A DNA stretch of 64,000 nt. Origin: Saccharomycopsis fibuligera x Saccharomycopsis cf. fibuligera (lineage: Eukaryota > Ascomycota > Saccharomycetes > Ascoideales > Saccharomycopsidaceae). The notes beneath the pieces are model-generated. The model was given only the letters and a program-made list of their open reading frames with translations. It searched no databases and was not told the origin of the DNA. The stretch spans positions 2,203,501-2,267,500 of the forward strand of contig CP012819.1 in the NCBI GenBank assembly GCA_001936135.1, read 5' to 3'. Below are positions 51,058 through 61,000 of the stretch, one piece after another (position 1 is the first letter of the stretch; the number at the start of each line of letters is the position of its first letter). The translations under genes were made by a program, and so were the position numbers.

Positions 51058-52293
51058 CTATGCCAAAGGTTTTGGAAATTGTTTTTCAGCAACTTCCTTA
51101 GAAATTACAGGTCCTTCACCATAGTTACCGTAACTATTGTAACCCCAGTTAGTATGGGAGTAGAAAAGGGATCTATCGTATGGTGTCAATTCCAAGTTGT
51201 TCTTCAATCTGTGTAGCAAATCTGGGTTAGAGATCGAGACTCTACCAATAGCAATTAAAGTCTTATCATTTTCATCTTCGACAGCTTTCACTAATGAATC
51301 TCTATGTTTTTCAAAATTACCGGCTCTAATGATGTTTCCGTCCCAGATCAAGTTGACAAAATCGTTTGAACCAACAACTTTGTCGGAATCGAAGTCAACG
51401 GTACCATTGACACGAGGCTCAACAATGCTCAAATAAGCAAAACCTTTACCTTTTCCTTCTGCTCTAGCTTTGTTAGCCCTTTTTTGCATTTCGTGAAGAA
51501 TATATCCGTAAGTGACCACTGGGTGTGGATCAGCTTTAGCACCTTCCATTCCACAGGTTTGAGCCCATGGGGACAATCTGAAGGCGACTTTTTCAATGCC
51601 AACCTTGCTGATGACTTCGTCGATGACTTCCAAGAAGAAACGAGCTCTGTTTTCAATAGAGCCACCGTATTGGTCGGTTCTTTTGTTGGTGACAGTTTGG
51701 AAAAATTGATCGAATAAGTAACCGTGAGCACTGTGAATTTCAATAACATCAAAGCCGGATTCTTTGACAGCTCTTTCAGCAACGTAACCATATTGTTTGA
51801 CATACTCTTTGATTTCGTCGACGGTTAATGCCGTAAGAGGATTGTTCAACTTAAGGGCTTTTTCTTTGATTTCTTCGCTCAAGTAAACTCCATCCGAAGC
51901 ACTCTTATATGGGGAGCCTTCAGCAGTCAACACACCCACGTCTGCTGGAGCACCAATACTCCATAACTGAACAGAAAGATATGACTTATTTTCATGCACT
52001 TTGTCAACAATTTGCTTCCAAGCAGCAAAATGTTTATCATCCCAAATACCCGGAATGTATGGGTATCCACCTGCTTGTTTGGAAATAGCAGTAGCTTCAG
52101 TGATTACTAATGAACCAGGTTCTCTAGATACTTTATCATAGTGCTCTAATTGCAAATCGCTTGGAGTGTGATCCTCGGTGGCTCTTATTCTTCCTAATGG
52201 AGGAACTACTAAACGATGCTGCAATTTAATTGCATCGGTGAGCTGAACTGGTTTAAATAATTTGGTATCTTTCAATGAGACAGGCGCAGACAT
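51058..52293 (-). CDS. OYE copy D, intact
   Basis: 411-residue old yellow enzyme homologue. The active-site motif is VIEIHSAHGYLFDQFF: His187/His190 with Tyr192 as proton donor, i.e. the HxxH version seen in many fungal and plant enone reductases. The FMN-contact Thr is replaced by Gly (VVPPLGRIRA), which should change flavin redox behaviour; in OYE1 the same Thr modulates reactivity. The rest of the barrel (TNKRTDQYGGSIENRARF, IAIGRVSISNPDLLHRLK) and the C-terminal NWGYNSYGNYGEG ... FPKPLA are complete. An internal 228-bp tract (51562-51789) is almost identical to copy E. ATG at 52291-52293. Confidence 0.93.
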   Translation of the reverse strand: MSAPVSLKDTKLFKPVQLTDAIKLQHRLVVPPLGRIRATEDHTPSDLQLEHYDKVSREPGSLVITEATAISKQAGGYPYIPGIWDDKHFAAWKQIVDKVHENKSYLSVQLWSIGAPADVGVLTAEGSPYKSASDGVYLSEEIKEKALKLNNPLTALTVDEIKEYVKQYGYVAERAVKESGFDVIEIHSAHGYLFDQFFQTVTNKRTDQYGGSIENRARFFLEVIDEVISKVGIEKVAFRLSPWAQTCGMEGAKADPHPVVTYGYILHEMQKRANKARAEGKGKGFAYLSIVEPRVNGTVDFDSDKVVGSNDFVNLIWDGNIIRAGNFEKHRDSLVKAVEDENDKTLIAIGRVSISNPDLLHRLKNNLELTPYDRSLFYSHTNWGYNSYGNYGEGPVISKEVAEKQFPKPLA

Positions 52294-53228
52294 TTTATTG
52301 TGTTATTGATTTGCTAGATTACGGTAATTTCCAAAATTAAGGAAACAAAAAAGTCTAAAATAATTAGTTGAGATGGATATTGAATTTTTTATAGAGACAT
52401 TAGTTCTGTTGCATACTATGGATGGTGAAGCTACTACATGAGATACAATTTTTTGACATTTGTCAGCATACTTCATGAAAAATTTCTTCGGACATCGGAA
52501 AACATCCAGATAAGCTGTCTCCGAAGCATGTCCACGCGTTTCCACGCGCTGAATGCAGAAGACCGTTGGAAATGTTTCGTTGGAATTTTTCCGATTGAAA
52601 TTGCAATTAAAAATTTTAGCAATGGTGCTTGCTTGAAACATTGCTGATAGCGTCCCCCCTCCCCCAATATTTTTTTTTTCTTTTCTTTTTTTTTTTGTGG
52701 TTATATTGTTCTTTATCAAATTCGTTTTGGTGTAAAATTAAACTAGGCTTTTTTATTCCCAATTGCTATTGAGTTCTATTGTTATGAACCAGAGATTTGC
52801 GCCTTGCATGCCCCACAACAAGCACCAATTTGCGTTAGTGTAGTTCTTCTGCCGGATTTGCTCCAATCTAAATTTTTTTTCTTTCTTCAGACTTGCATTA
52901 GTGCCCTTTCATTTTTTTCCTTCGAATCTCAAGAGATATCTTTTTTTTTTTGAGTGCTTCCACGCATGCTTTGAATCCGCTATGGCTTTTAAAAGTTTTC
53001 CTTGATTTGCAAAAGATGTTGTAATAAATTTTAGTGTTAGATTTTAGTGTAACGGTAAATCGACCTACTTAAAAAGAACCTACTGGAATTTTTTTTTTTT
53101 TTTTCGAAAGGTACTATCTTGTGTCTATTAAACTGCGGCTATACCACGGGAAGGCTATACTAATAATAAAATGTAGATCAGAGAGAGATAAAAAATGATA
53201 AATTCTAAAGAAAATAAAAACAAATCGC
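52294..53228. other. Spacer between OYE copies D and E
   Basis: About 935 bp holding the promoter of copy D. There is a C/T-rich block near 52650-52695 and T-runs near 52940 and 53090. The open frame 52303-52719 (minus) is low-complexity at one end and motif-free. No gene seen. Confidence 0.5.
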
Positions 53229-54461
53229 TTAAACCAAAGCCTTTGGTAACTGTTTTTCAGCATCTTCTTTTTTGATTTCAACCTTCTCGCCGTATCTGGC
53301 ATAAGTATTGTAACCCCAGTTGGTGCTACCGTAAAAAAGTGGTCTTTCATATGGTGTCAATTCCAAGTTGTTCTTCAATCTGTAGTGTAAATCTGGGTTA
53401 GAAATGTATGGTCTACCAATAGCAATCAACGTCTTGTCCTTAGGATCTTGAATAGCTTCGATTAAAGCATCAGTTTCTTTACCAAAGTTACCAGCCTTGA
53501 TGATAGTACCATCCCAAATGAGACTGATGAAACTGTTGGAACCTACAGCGTTTTCCTTGGAAATATCTTCAGTACCACTGACACGAGGCTCAACAGTACT
53601 CAAATAAGCAAAACCATTACCTTTGCCTTCTGCTCTAGCAATGTTAACCCTCTTTTGCAATTCAGAGACAATGTAACCAATAGTGGCAACTGGGTGTGGG
53701 TCGGATTTAGCACCACCCATGTTGTTGAAAGTAGCCCATGGGGACAATCTGAAGGCGACTTTTTCAATGCCAACCTTGCTGATGACTTCGTCGATGACTT
53801 CCAAGAAGAAACGAGCTCTGTTTTCAATAGAGCCACCGTATTGGTCGGTTCTTTTGTTGGTGACAGTTTGGAAAAATTGATCGAATAAGTAACCGTGAGC
53901 ACCGTGAATTTCAATAACATCAAAGCCGGATTCTTTGACAGCTCTTTCAGCAACGTAACCGTAATGCTTGACATAGTCTTGAATTTCTTCAACGGTCAAA
54001 GCAGTAAGTGGGTTATTGACTCTAAGAGCTTCTTTTTTGCTTTCCTCATCAATGTAAACACCGTCGGAAGCACTTTTAAATGGTGAGCCTTCTTCAGCTA
54101 AAACAGCTGGGAAGGCAGCAGCGCCAATGTTCCACAACTGAAGGGAAAGATATGACTTATTTTCATGCACTTTGTCAACAATTTTCTTCCAGGCAGCAAA
54201 ATGTTTATCATCCCAAATACCTGGAACACCTTTGTAACCACCTGCTTTCTTGGAAACAAAAGTTGCTTCAGTAATAAGCAAAGTACCTGGTTCCCTAGAA
54301 CGCTGGTCGTAGTATTCTAATTGCAAGTCACTTGGGATGTGGTCTGGGGTAGCTCTGAATCTAGTCAAAGGTGGAAGAACAAGTCTGTTTTGCAACTTGA
54401 TTTCACTGGTGAGCTGGTATGGCTCGAATAATTTTGTGTCTTTTAATTGAGGGGCAGCCAT
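53229..54461 (-). CDS. OYE copy E, intact
   Basis: 410-residue old yellow enzyme homologue, the outermost copy of the array. VLPPLTRFRA keeps the FMN-contact Thr. VIEIHGAHGYLFDQFF gives His186/His189 and Tyr191. TNKRTDQYGGSIENRARF and IAIGRPYISNPDLHYRLK bind the flavin phosphate. The C-terminus ends NWGYNTYARYGE ... LPKALV. Its middle part shares long near-identical tracts with copy D at a constant 2171-bp offset (53733-53960 and 54145-54221). ATG at 54459-54461, divergent from EGD2. It probably reduces alpha,beta-unsaturated carbonyls or serves in oxidative stress. Confidence 0.93.
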   Translation of the reverse strand: MAAPQLKDTKLFEPYQLTSEIKLQNRLVLPPLTRFRATPDHIPSDLQLEYYDQRSREPGTLLITEATFVSKKAGGYKGVPGIWDDKHFAAWKKIVDKVHENKSYLSLQLWNIGAAAFPAVLAEEGSPFKSASDGVYIDEESKKEALRVNNPLTALTVEEIQDYVKHYGYVAERAVKESGFDVIEIHGAHGYLFDQFFQTVTNKRTDQYGGSIENRARFFLEVIDEVISKVGIEKVAFRLSPWATFNNMGGAKSDPHPVATIGYIVSELQKRVNIARAEGKGNGFAYLSTVEPRVSGTEDISKENAVGSNSFISLIWDGTIIKAGNFGKETDALIEAIQDPKDKTLIAIGRPYISNPDLHYRLKNNLELTPYERPLFYGSTNWGYNTYARYGEKVEIKKEDAEKQLPKALV

Positions 54462-55573
54462 TGCGATGAGATGTGTAGGTCTGTACGGTTATATGATAAT
54501 ATGGATAGATAGTAAGTTAGTGTAAAAAAAATAAGAAACGAAGAAAAAACATTTGCTGTGATGAGAGCGAAGTATTGTCCTTTTATAAGTCCAAATTAAG
54601 ATTTGGTGGTTTTGTCAGCATCTCGGTGCAATGGCATTGGGGGAAGCTGCGCAAACACCGAGAGATCAGCACGCCATTAGTTGTTATTATTGTGTATTGT
54701 CCCATTACCAAGCCCAACCTGTTGCTTCGAATGAGAATTACTCGCTCTGCTGCTTTGAGGTGCATAATTGCTTTCTTTTTTTTTTCTTCTCACGTCCCTC
54801 AAGGATAATCCAAAAATTCGCTTGGCTACGAGGTTTTTCCGCTGCAAACCTAAACTTTGATGTCAATATGCGCTGCGCACATATGCAGCTTCTTACTGGA
54901 AACGGTTTCCGTTCCCTATATATTGTAGTCCGACATTCCTGCACAACGGCCCCCGGTGCTCAATTATTTCTGGAAAAGCATGGAAAAGTTTGAATATGTA
55001 AAGATGAGTTGGTTGCACTTAAAACAAGAAAAGTAACAAAAAGGTGTATATCATTAATTGCAATTAGTAAGCGCTTGCTTTTTATTAATTTGTGCTTTTT
55101 GGCAGGTTTCTCGGTTTACGGTTCCTGATTTTGAGATTATCTTAAATTCCTATTATTTCTTTTTTTGCTTTTTCTTTTTCTTTGATGATTATCAAATGCA
55201 TTATTTTTTACTGGTATACTTGTTCTGCACTTTAACAGTTAGTTGCCTCCATTCATGAATTAGAGAAACTTAATGATAACCGGTACTACTATAAAAAATC
55301 ACTGTTTGGGTGCTGTTAGCACTTTTGTAACCCGTCTTTCATAAAATTTCAATCATCTGACTTAAAGCGTGACCTATCATCGGCGGGTGATCTCGCATTG
55401 ACTTTTTTCTAATTGCGTTGTCGACGGTGTTGCTTGTCGGCCTTTTGTCGAATTGTTGAAAATTGGTGAACGAAAATTTTTAGATACACCGTAAGTTTTA
55501 GCCGTTTCAGTTACTCAAGAATCACACATTCTGAATTCCCATCTATTCAATCAATTGAACCACAATCTTAAAA
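54462..55573. other. Divergent promoter region OYE copy E / EGD2
   Basis: About 1.1 kb. TTAGTAA at 55074-55080 is a Yap1/Cap1-like site, about 610 bp from OYE copy E and 490 bp from EGD2. The EGD2-proximal part is pyrimidine-rich, as in strongly expressed genes. Open frames lack motifs. Confidence 0.5.
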
Positions 55574-56143
55574 ATGTCTGCCGAAGAAATTCCAGCCGGT
55601 GCTGAAGTCTCCGTTTTCTCTAAGAACGAAAAGAAAGCCAGAAAGCTTTTTGCTAAATTGAGTTTGAAAAAGGTTGATGGTGTTTCCAGAGTTACTTTCA
55701 AGAGAAGAGACAACCAAGTTTTTGGTATTGACAGACCAGAAGTCTACAGAACCCCAGCCGGCAGTTACATTGTCTTTGGTGAAGCTAAATTAGAAAATTT
55801 GGCCGAAAGATATAAGCAAGCCGCTGAAGCTCAAGCTAAATTGAAGGAAAACTCCCCAGAAGTCTTGAAGAACGCTGCTGAATCTATCCAAAGTTCCGGT
55901 GCTGGTCTTGCTGACAAGTCTCCAGCTTCCATTACTGCTGATTTGCAAGCCGCTTCCTTGGAAGACAAATCCGAAGCTAAGGAAGAAGAAGAAGAAGAAG
56001 GCGAAGTTGACGAATCTGGTTTGGACAAAGATGACATCAATATCATTATCACCCAAACTAATGTCTCCAGAGGTAAAGCTGTTAAGGCTTTAAGAGAAAA
56101 CAACGGTGACATTGTCAACGCTATCTTGTCTTTGTCTTCTTAA
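55574..56143 (+). CDS. EGD2: Nascent polypeptide-associated complex alpha subunit
   Basis: 189 residues. The NAC domain lies at about 14-79 (VFSKNEKKARKLFAKLSLKK, then SRVTFKRRDNQVFGIDRPEV and SYIVFGEAKLE). An Ala/Glu-rich linker with a run of acidic residues and a C-terminal UBA domain (about 150-189, IIITQTNVSRGKAVKALREN) complete the alpha-NAC layout. It pairs with the beta subunit (Egd1/Btt1) on ribosomes near the exit tunnel, shielding nascent chains. Codon use is strongly biased (TCT, GCT, AAG, TTG), as expected for an abundant protein. Length fits the family (S. cerevisiae 174). Confidence 0.98.
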   Translation: MSAEEIPAGAEVSVFSKNEKKARKLFAKLSLKKVDGVSRVTFKRRDNQVFGIDRPEVYRTPAGSYIVFGEAKLENLAERYKQAAEAQAKLKENSPEVLKNAAESIQSSGAGLADKSPASITADLQAASLEDKSEAKEEEEEEGEVDESGLDKDDINIIITQTNVSRGKAVKALRENNGDIVNAILSLSS

Positions 56144-56556
56144 GTTGAATGTTGTTAATTTTATGAATTAGGTTCATTATAATCTGGCCTTCAATGTATG
56201 ATAAGCTTTAGTAAAGCTTTTGCTTTTCTAGTTTAGTTGTATTTTCTGTAGAATCTCGTTTCCAATGAAGACTAGTACTCAGGAGAGTCTGGTTTCTTGA
56301 AATTTTACTTTAGACATGCTACACAAATAGTTTTCAATATTTCGATGTTTGTCAAGATACTTCAATGGATGGACAAAGACCCACCCGTGTGGATCCTTGC
56401 AATAAAAAAAACGTACGATCAGTAAGTCCAAACATAAACAAAGAAACATAAACATTTGAATGAAAGAAGCTTTAACTGGCCTCTGAACTGGAGCCCAAAT
56501 GAGATCGATGAGACCAAGTGTGACAAGATTTTCGAGAAACTATTTCCGTTAGCTAA
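56144..56556. other. Spacer between EGD2 and the 409-residue gene
   Basis: About 410 bp, trailer of EGD2 and short promoter of the next gene. A frame starting at 56456 overlaps the next gene in another phase and is probably chance. Confidence 0.5.
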
Positions 56557-57786
56557 ATGTCAGACATATTCTACAATAGCTTTCTCAACGCGTACAAGTG
56601 CTCACGTATCCCCATACTCAATGGGAGAGACTTTACTGTCGATTCTCAAACCACATCAGAATTACAGCCGCGGACAAAAAGGTCATCATATAGACAGCCG
56701 TTGCAAAGTAATAATAATAGCACCCATTCCGTACCAGGAGGCCAGTTCAATAGTCAGTTGCGCTCTTTATTCACTCATGTACTTATGGATATGTCCACTC
56801 GCGGTGGATCTTTAATTCCGGGCTCAACTTTCTTCAAACCAGCGAGCTTGACCAGCAGTTCGCTGGAGAGTGACAATAACATAGATTGGAAGACATTGAA
56901 ACGCAGATTGAAAATATCTTTCAAGCAAGAAGTCATGAATCATGAGGATTCAGATAGCTCGTCAAAGAGGCCATTCATTATAAGCTATTTAATGGTGCGT
57001 TTTCCTAAAGAGGTCAATGTCAAAAGACAATATTTTGTCTTTGTACAACAGCTTGATGGTGATAGTGCGGCTGATCATACTGAAAATACAGACGAGTTGC
57101 CCTCATTTAATACACTTATACTTTCACGAACGACATTCGCGAAATTTGCTGCGATTTTCATCAAATGGTGCGAGAACAGTCTAGGACAGAGCGTGATGAT
57201 ACGACCTTTAAAGTTGAGCACAGAGTTCCTCAAATCTATCTCGAATTCAGTACTCAAGCATTATTATTATTACTATCATAACTCAGAGGAGTATTCTGCA
57301 GCTGATGAGTATAGAGGGTTAAGAAAACACGGAGACTTAACGGTGGAGTTCAAGGTGAAAACCAGCCTTGGTGCGCTAAACAATATTAAAATAGATATAC
57401 CCAACGACGACTTAGTTGAATTTGTGCATCAGCTAGACAAGGCCCAAAAGGGCTTTGAAGACAAAAGTGCCCAGAAAGGTGACAATATTGATGAGAACTT
57501 TAAGAGACCAAGGTTGGAAATAATAGATGCGCTTTTTCAGCATTTTCAGCACAGCACATCCATAGACTTCAGCAAGCTACAAATTGCCAGAATATCAAGC
57601 AACGGGATCAGCATATTGGCATCAGACGACTTCAACAATAAAATATTGTTTTGTGGAGGCTCTGACGGATTGAAATTGTCCAAGAGCAGGCAACCTCTAA
57701 ATGAAAACGGTTTCAGGAGTGATGCTGAGAGTTTCCAGTTAACGTTGTATGATGTGATATTTGAAATGTACGGTTTACTTAATTGA
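56557..57786 (+). CDS. Unidentified 409-residue protein, possibly kinetochore CENP-L/Fta1-like
   Basis: ATG at 56557, 409 residues. The N-terminus FYNSFLNAYKCSRIPIL resembles, weakly, the start of Fta1/CENP-L proteins (LYN..., then a short aromatic and Pro segment). The middle has alternating beta-like and helical blocks (FIISYLMVRFP, YFVFVQQLDG, LILSRTTFAKFAAIFIKWC, LTVEFKVKTSLG) that would suit the CENP-L/Iml3 fold. A Tyr run (HYYYYYH) lies near residue 240. No enzyme motif is visible. The C-terminus (ESFQLTLYDVIFEMYGLLN) looks structured and complete. This is a guess from pattern, not a firm match; it could equally be another fast-evolving protein. It is tandem with AIM3. Confidence 0.8.
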   Translation: MSDIFYNSFLNAYKCSRIPILNGRDFTVDSQTTSELQPRTKRSSYRQPLQSNNNSTHSVPGGQFNSQLRSLFTHVLMDMSTRGGSLIPGSTFFKPASLTSSSLESDNNIDWKTLKRRLKISFKQEVMNHEDSDSSSKRPFIISYLMVRFPKEVNVKRQYFVFVQQLDGDSAADHTENTDELPSFNTLILSRTTFAKFAAIFIKWCENSLGQSVMIRPLKLSTEFLKSISNSVLKHYYYYYHNSEEYSAADEYRGLRKHGDLTVEFKVKTSLGALNNIKIDIPNDDLVEFVHQLDKAQKGFEDKSAQKGDNIDENFKRPRLEIIDALFQHFQHSTSIDFSKLQIARISSNGISILASDDFNNKILFCGGSDGLKLSKSRQPLNENGFRSDAESFQLTLYDVIFEMYGLLN

Positions 57787-58095
57787 AATAACCAGTACCT
57801 TTTATAGGAAGAATTAACGATTATGGCCGCTAATAGCGCGGGAAGCTGTAGTGAAGGTGAACGTACTGTTCAGTGTGTATATATATATGTTATAGTCCTA
57901 TAACTCGCCAGTGCTCGCAACCAGGAAGCTGACAGCAGTAAAAGACGAAGCAGAAATAAACCACGATACGTACACAGCGCTTCATATAGCAGCAGCAACA
58001 GCAGCAGCCAGTGGCACAAACACATGCACTTTTTATAACAGAATATAGAAAGTACAGGATATAAAATTTTCAAAGGGCATCTTTACAGTGCGATC
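57787..58095. other. AIM3 promoter region
   Basis: 309 bp. TATATATATAT-like sequence at about 57878-57890, then an AGC/AGCA-rich stretch (57985-58010), then the AIM3 ATG. Confidence 0.5.
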
Positions 58096-61000
58096 ATGTC
58101 GGAGTTCTGGAATAACAACAAGGACTCGTTTAAGAAAGCTGGCATAGCCACACTTAAAGGCACCGCCAAAGGCACAAAGTTTGTTGGGAAGACTGGATAC
58201 CAGGCTGTAAAGACTGCAAGGGAGAACGAAAAAGCAAGAAAAAGTGGCAAGCCAGCAGCTGAAGACGAAACTGGAGAAGAAGTGCAGCACGTTAGGCCCA
58301 TTTCATCTCTTCACGACCCAAAGACACTCCCAGCACCCCCACGGAGAAGTGTCAATGGTGCTTCCGCTGATTCCATTCCTCAACATCTACAGCCTCATCA
58401 GCCTCAGCAATATCAACAACCACAACAGTATACTCAGATACCTCAGCAAAATCATCAGCAGCAAACGCCATTATACCAACAACAAGCTCAACAACCACAG
58501 CAGTATCAACAACAACCCCCAATGCAGCAGCAGCCATACGCGCAGCCTCAATTGCAGTACCAAGCCCAGCTGCCTCAGCTCCAGCAAGGGCCATCCGCTT
58601 CAGCTACTCCACCAGTTCAACCAGGAAACTTGTTGGCACAGTTCAGAAGAGGATCGTCTCAAAGTGTCATATCTCAGCCAAGTCAGCTCGAAGCACCACA
58701 ACCAGTTAAAGCACCACAACCAGTTCAGACACTGTACCAACAGTCCCCGGTGATGAACCAGCAGCCAGCACAGCAAACACCAGCTCATGTTGTGCCTCCT
58801 ACAAACTTGTTGGCAAACTTCAGATCCGGCTCATCGCTGAATCTGGTTCCCCAGACACAGAGCGCTGCTCCAGCAAACAACTTTGCACCTCAAGCTTCAA
58901 CTGCCTCAATTTATCATAGAGCTGCCGTACCATTACCTCCTCCAAGTGTTTCGCAGCAGCCCGTTGTTCAATTACCGCAATTGCCAGCTCAATCTCCCGC
59001 ATTACCTCAGCAGCAGCAGTTACCAGGAAACGCCTATCAACAGCCTGATCCAGCGCCAGCCAAACAGCCTTTGGAACCCTTGAAAGTGGTTGATATCAAA
59101 TCTTTTGCTCCGCCACCGCTCCACAAAGATAGAGGCAAGCCTAAAAAGGCAAGTGTTGAATCTATGCCAGCTGGATCATCGTTGGACATTAGTGCAATTC
59201 CACAAACCCCAGCACTTCAAGGCCAGTCGCCAGCTAACGTGCACCCTCCACTACCAGGCCGCACACTTCCTCAGCCTCCAACCACTATTAGCACACAGGC
59301 CTCGCAGCCCGCATCACAACCAGCACCAGCACCAGCTGCTACTAACTCAACTGTTACTCCACCACCTCCACCTACTGCCCCAAGGCCAACAGCTAGTACT
59401 GGTTCCAGCTCAAGTGATAGTCCAGCTTCTCCAACAAGACCGTTTCAAGATATTAAGTCATTCCTTCCTCCCCCGAAACCACACGGAGCTCAACCACCCA
59501 AGTTATCAGGTACTCCTGTAAAGTCTTCTGCAAATGTGTCAAAACAGTCATCACCATTACCGCCGCCTAGAATGCCACCAAGAAACAACGTAAGCGAAGT
59601 TAGCACTGCGCCAGTGGGTGCACATGGCGAAGGTGCTTCTACTAATACATTTACACCATCACCAAGACCGCATTCAAAGGAACCTGAACAAAATGCTGCA
59701 AAAGAGGATGCGTTGTCTAAATTTGGTCCCCCTCCTAAACCATATGGGGCTAAACCACCATTGCTTAATAGACCACTGAGCAGAACCTCAAGTGTTGGTA
59801 TCAAAGAGGAAGATGCCAAGCCATTTCAATTCACAAAAAGAAGAACTTACAATCAAGAGGAGCCAATTCAAAAAGAAGAAAACGCAGAGAGCACAGAAGA
59901 AGAGCCAAAGAAAGAATCATCTTTATTGGCTGCTAAATTGTCAAGTAAATCATCAGTGTCTAAAGGGTTTGAAAAAGAGGAAGATGTTAGTTCAAAAGCT
60001 GAACAAATTAGCGGAGAAAAGAAAGCAGCTCCTCCACTTCCAAAAAAGCGTGCTGTTGAGCCCAAAAAAGTTGATAACATTAGTGCTTCTGAAGAAACGC
60101 CAAAGGATAGTACAGCTCAAGTTAATGCATCATCTTTGCCTGTTAAGCCAAAGCCAAAGCCACCAGCGCCAAAGCCAAAACCAAAGCCAAAACCATTGAC
60201 TCAAAATGTTGCCAAACAGCAAGTTCTCGGCCAAAAAACGCATAAGCCGACAATTCCTCACCAGTCTACGGGAACTAATGCTAATACTTTATCAGACGAC
60301 AGTACATTTGATTTTAGAAAGAACTTGCGCCGTACGTCTTATAGACATGATACTGATAACAATCAACAAGTATCAGCAACTGATAATGCAAATTCTAACA
60401 AAGAAGAAGCCAAGCCTGCAAAGCCTGCAAGATCTGCAAATAATATTGTCCCTTCGTCTGCGGTCAAACCCAAGTCGAAGGCTGATACAGTTTCTGACGA
60501 CCAAGAATTACAACAACAAAAGTCACTGGAGTCATCAGCGAAGCCTAAACCTAAACCGGCCATGAAGCCAAAGCCAAAGCCTAAACCACCAGTTGCTAAG
60601 AAGCCTTTAGTGCAAGAGATACCAAAAGAGTCAGCTACTCTTGAGGACTTGCAGGTTAGTACTCCTGATCCAGCTAAAGCAGCTATAGTGGAAACCAACA
60701 GAAAATCTACATCTCCTCCTCCACCGGCACCAGCACCAAGGCATGTAGCTCATGCTTCCGCTACTTCTAAATATGAAAGAGCAGCAATGCCAGTTCCACA
60801 GCCTCCGCCTTCCAGGAAAGCTACCGGGTCTCCTGCTCCACCGCCACCACCACCATCACGTAATATTAAATCTCACGGAGGTGCTGGATCTAATTTGCAA
60901 AGCAATAATTGGAAACCAACTGATTTGGATTTAGAGTTAGGAACCGGTTGGTTTGCCAAAACATCCAGTTTTTCCATACCGAAGTGTTTTAACAATTTTA

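Noticed and set aside
56456-56815. Frame of 119 codons overlapping the 409-residue gene
   Set aside because: Different phase, no motif, and the overlapping 409-residue frame is longer and has structured composition.
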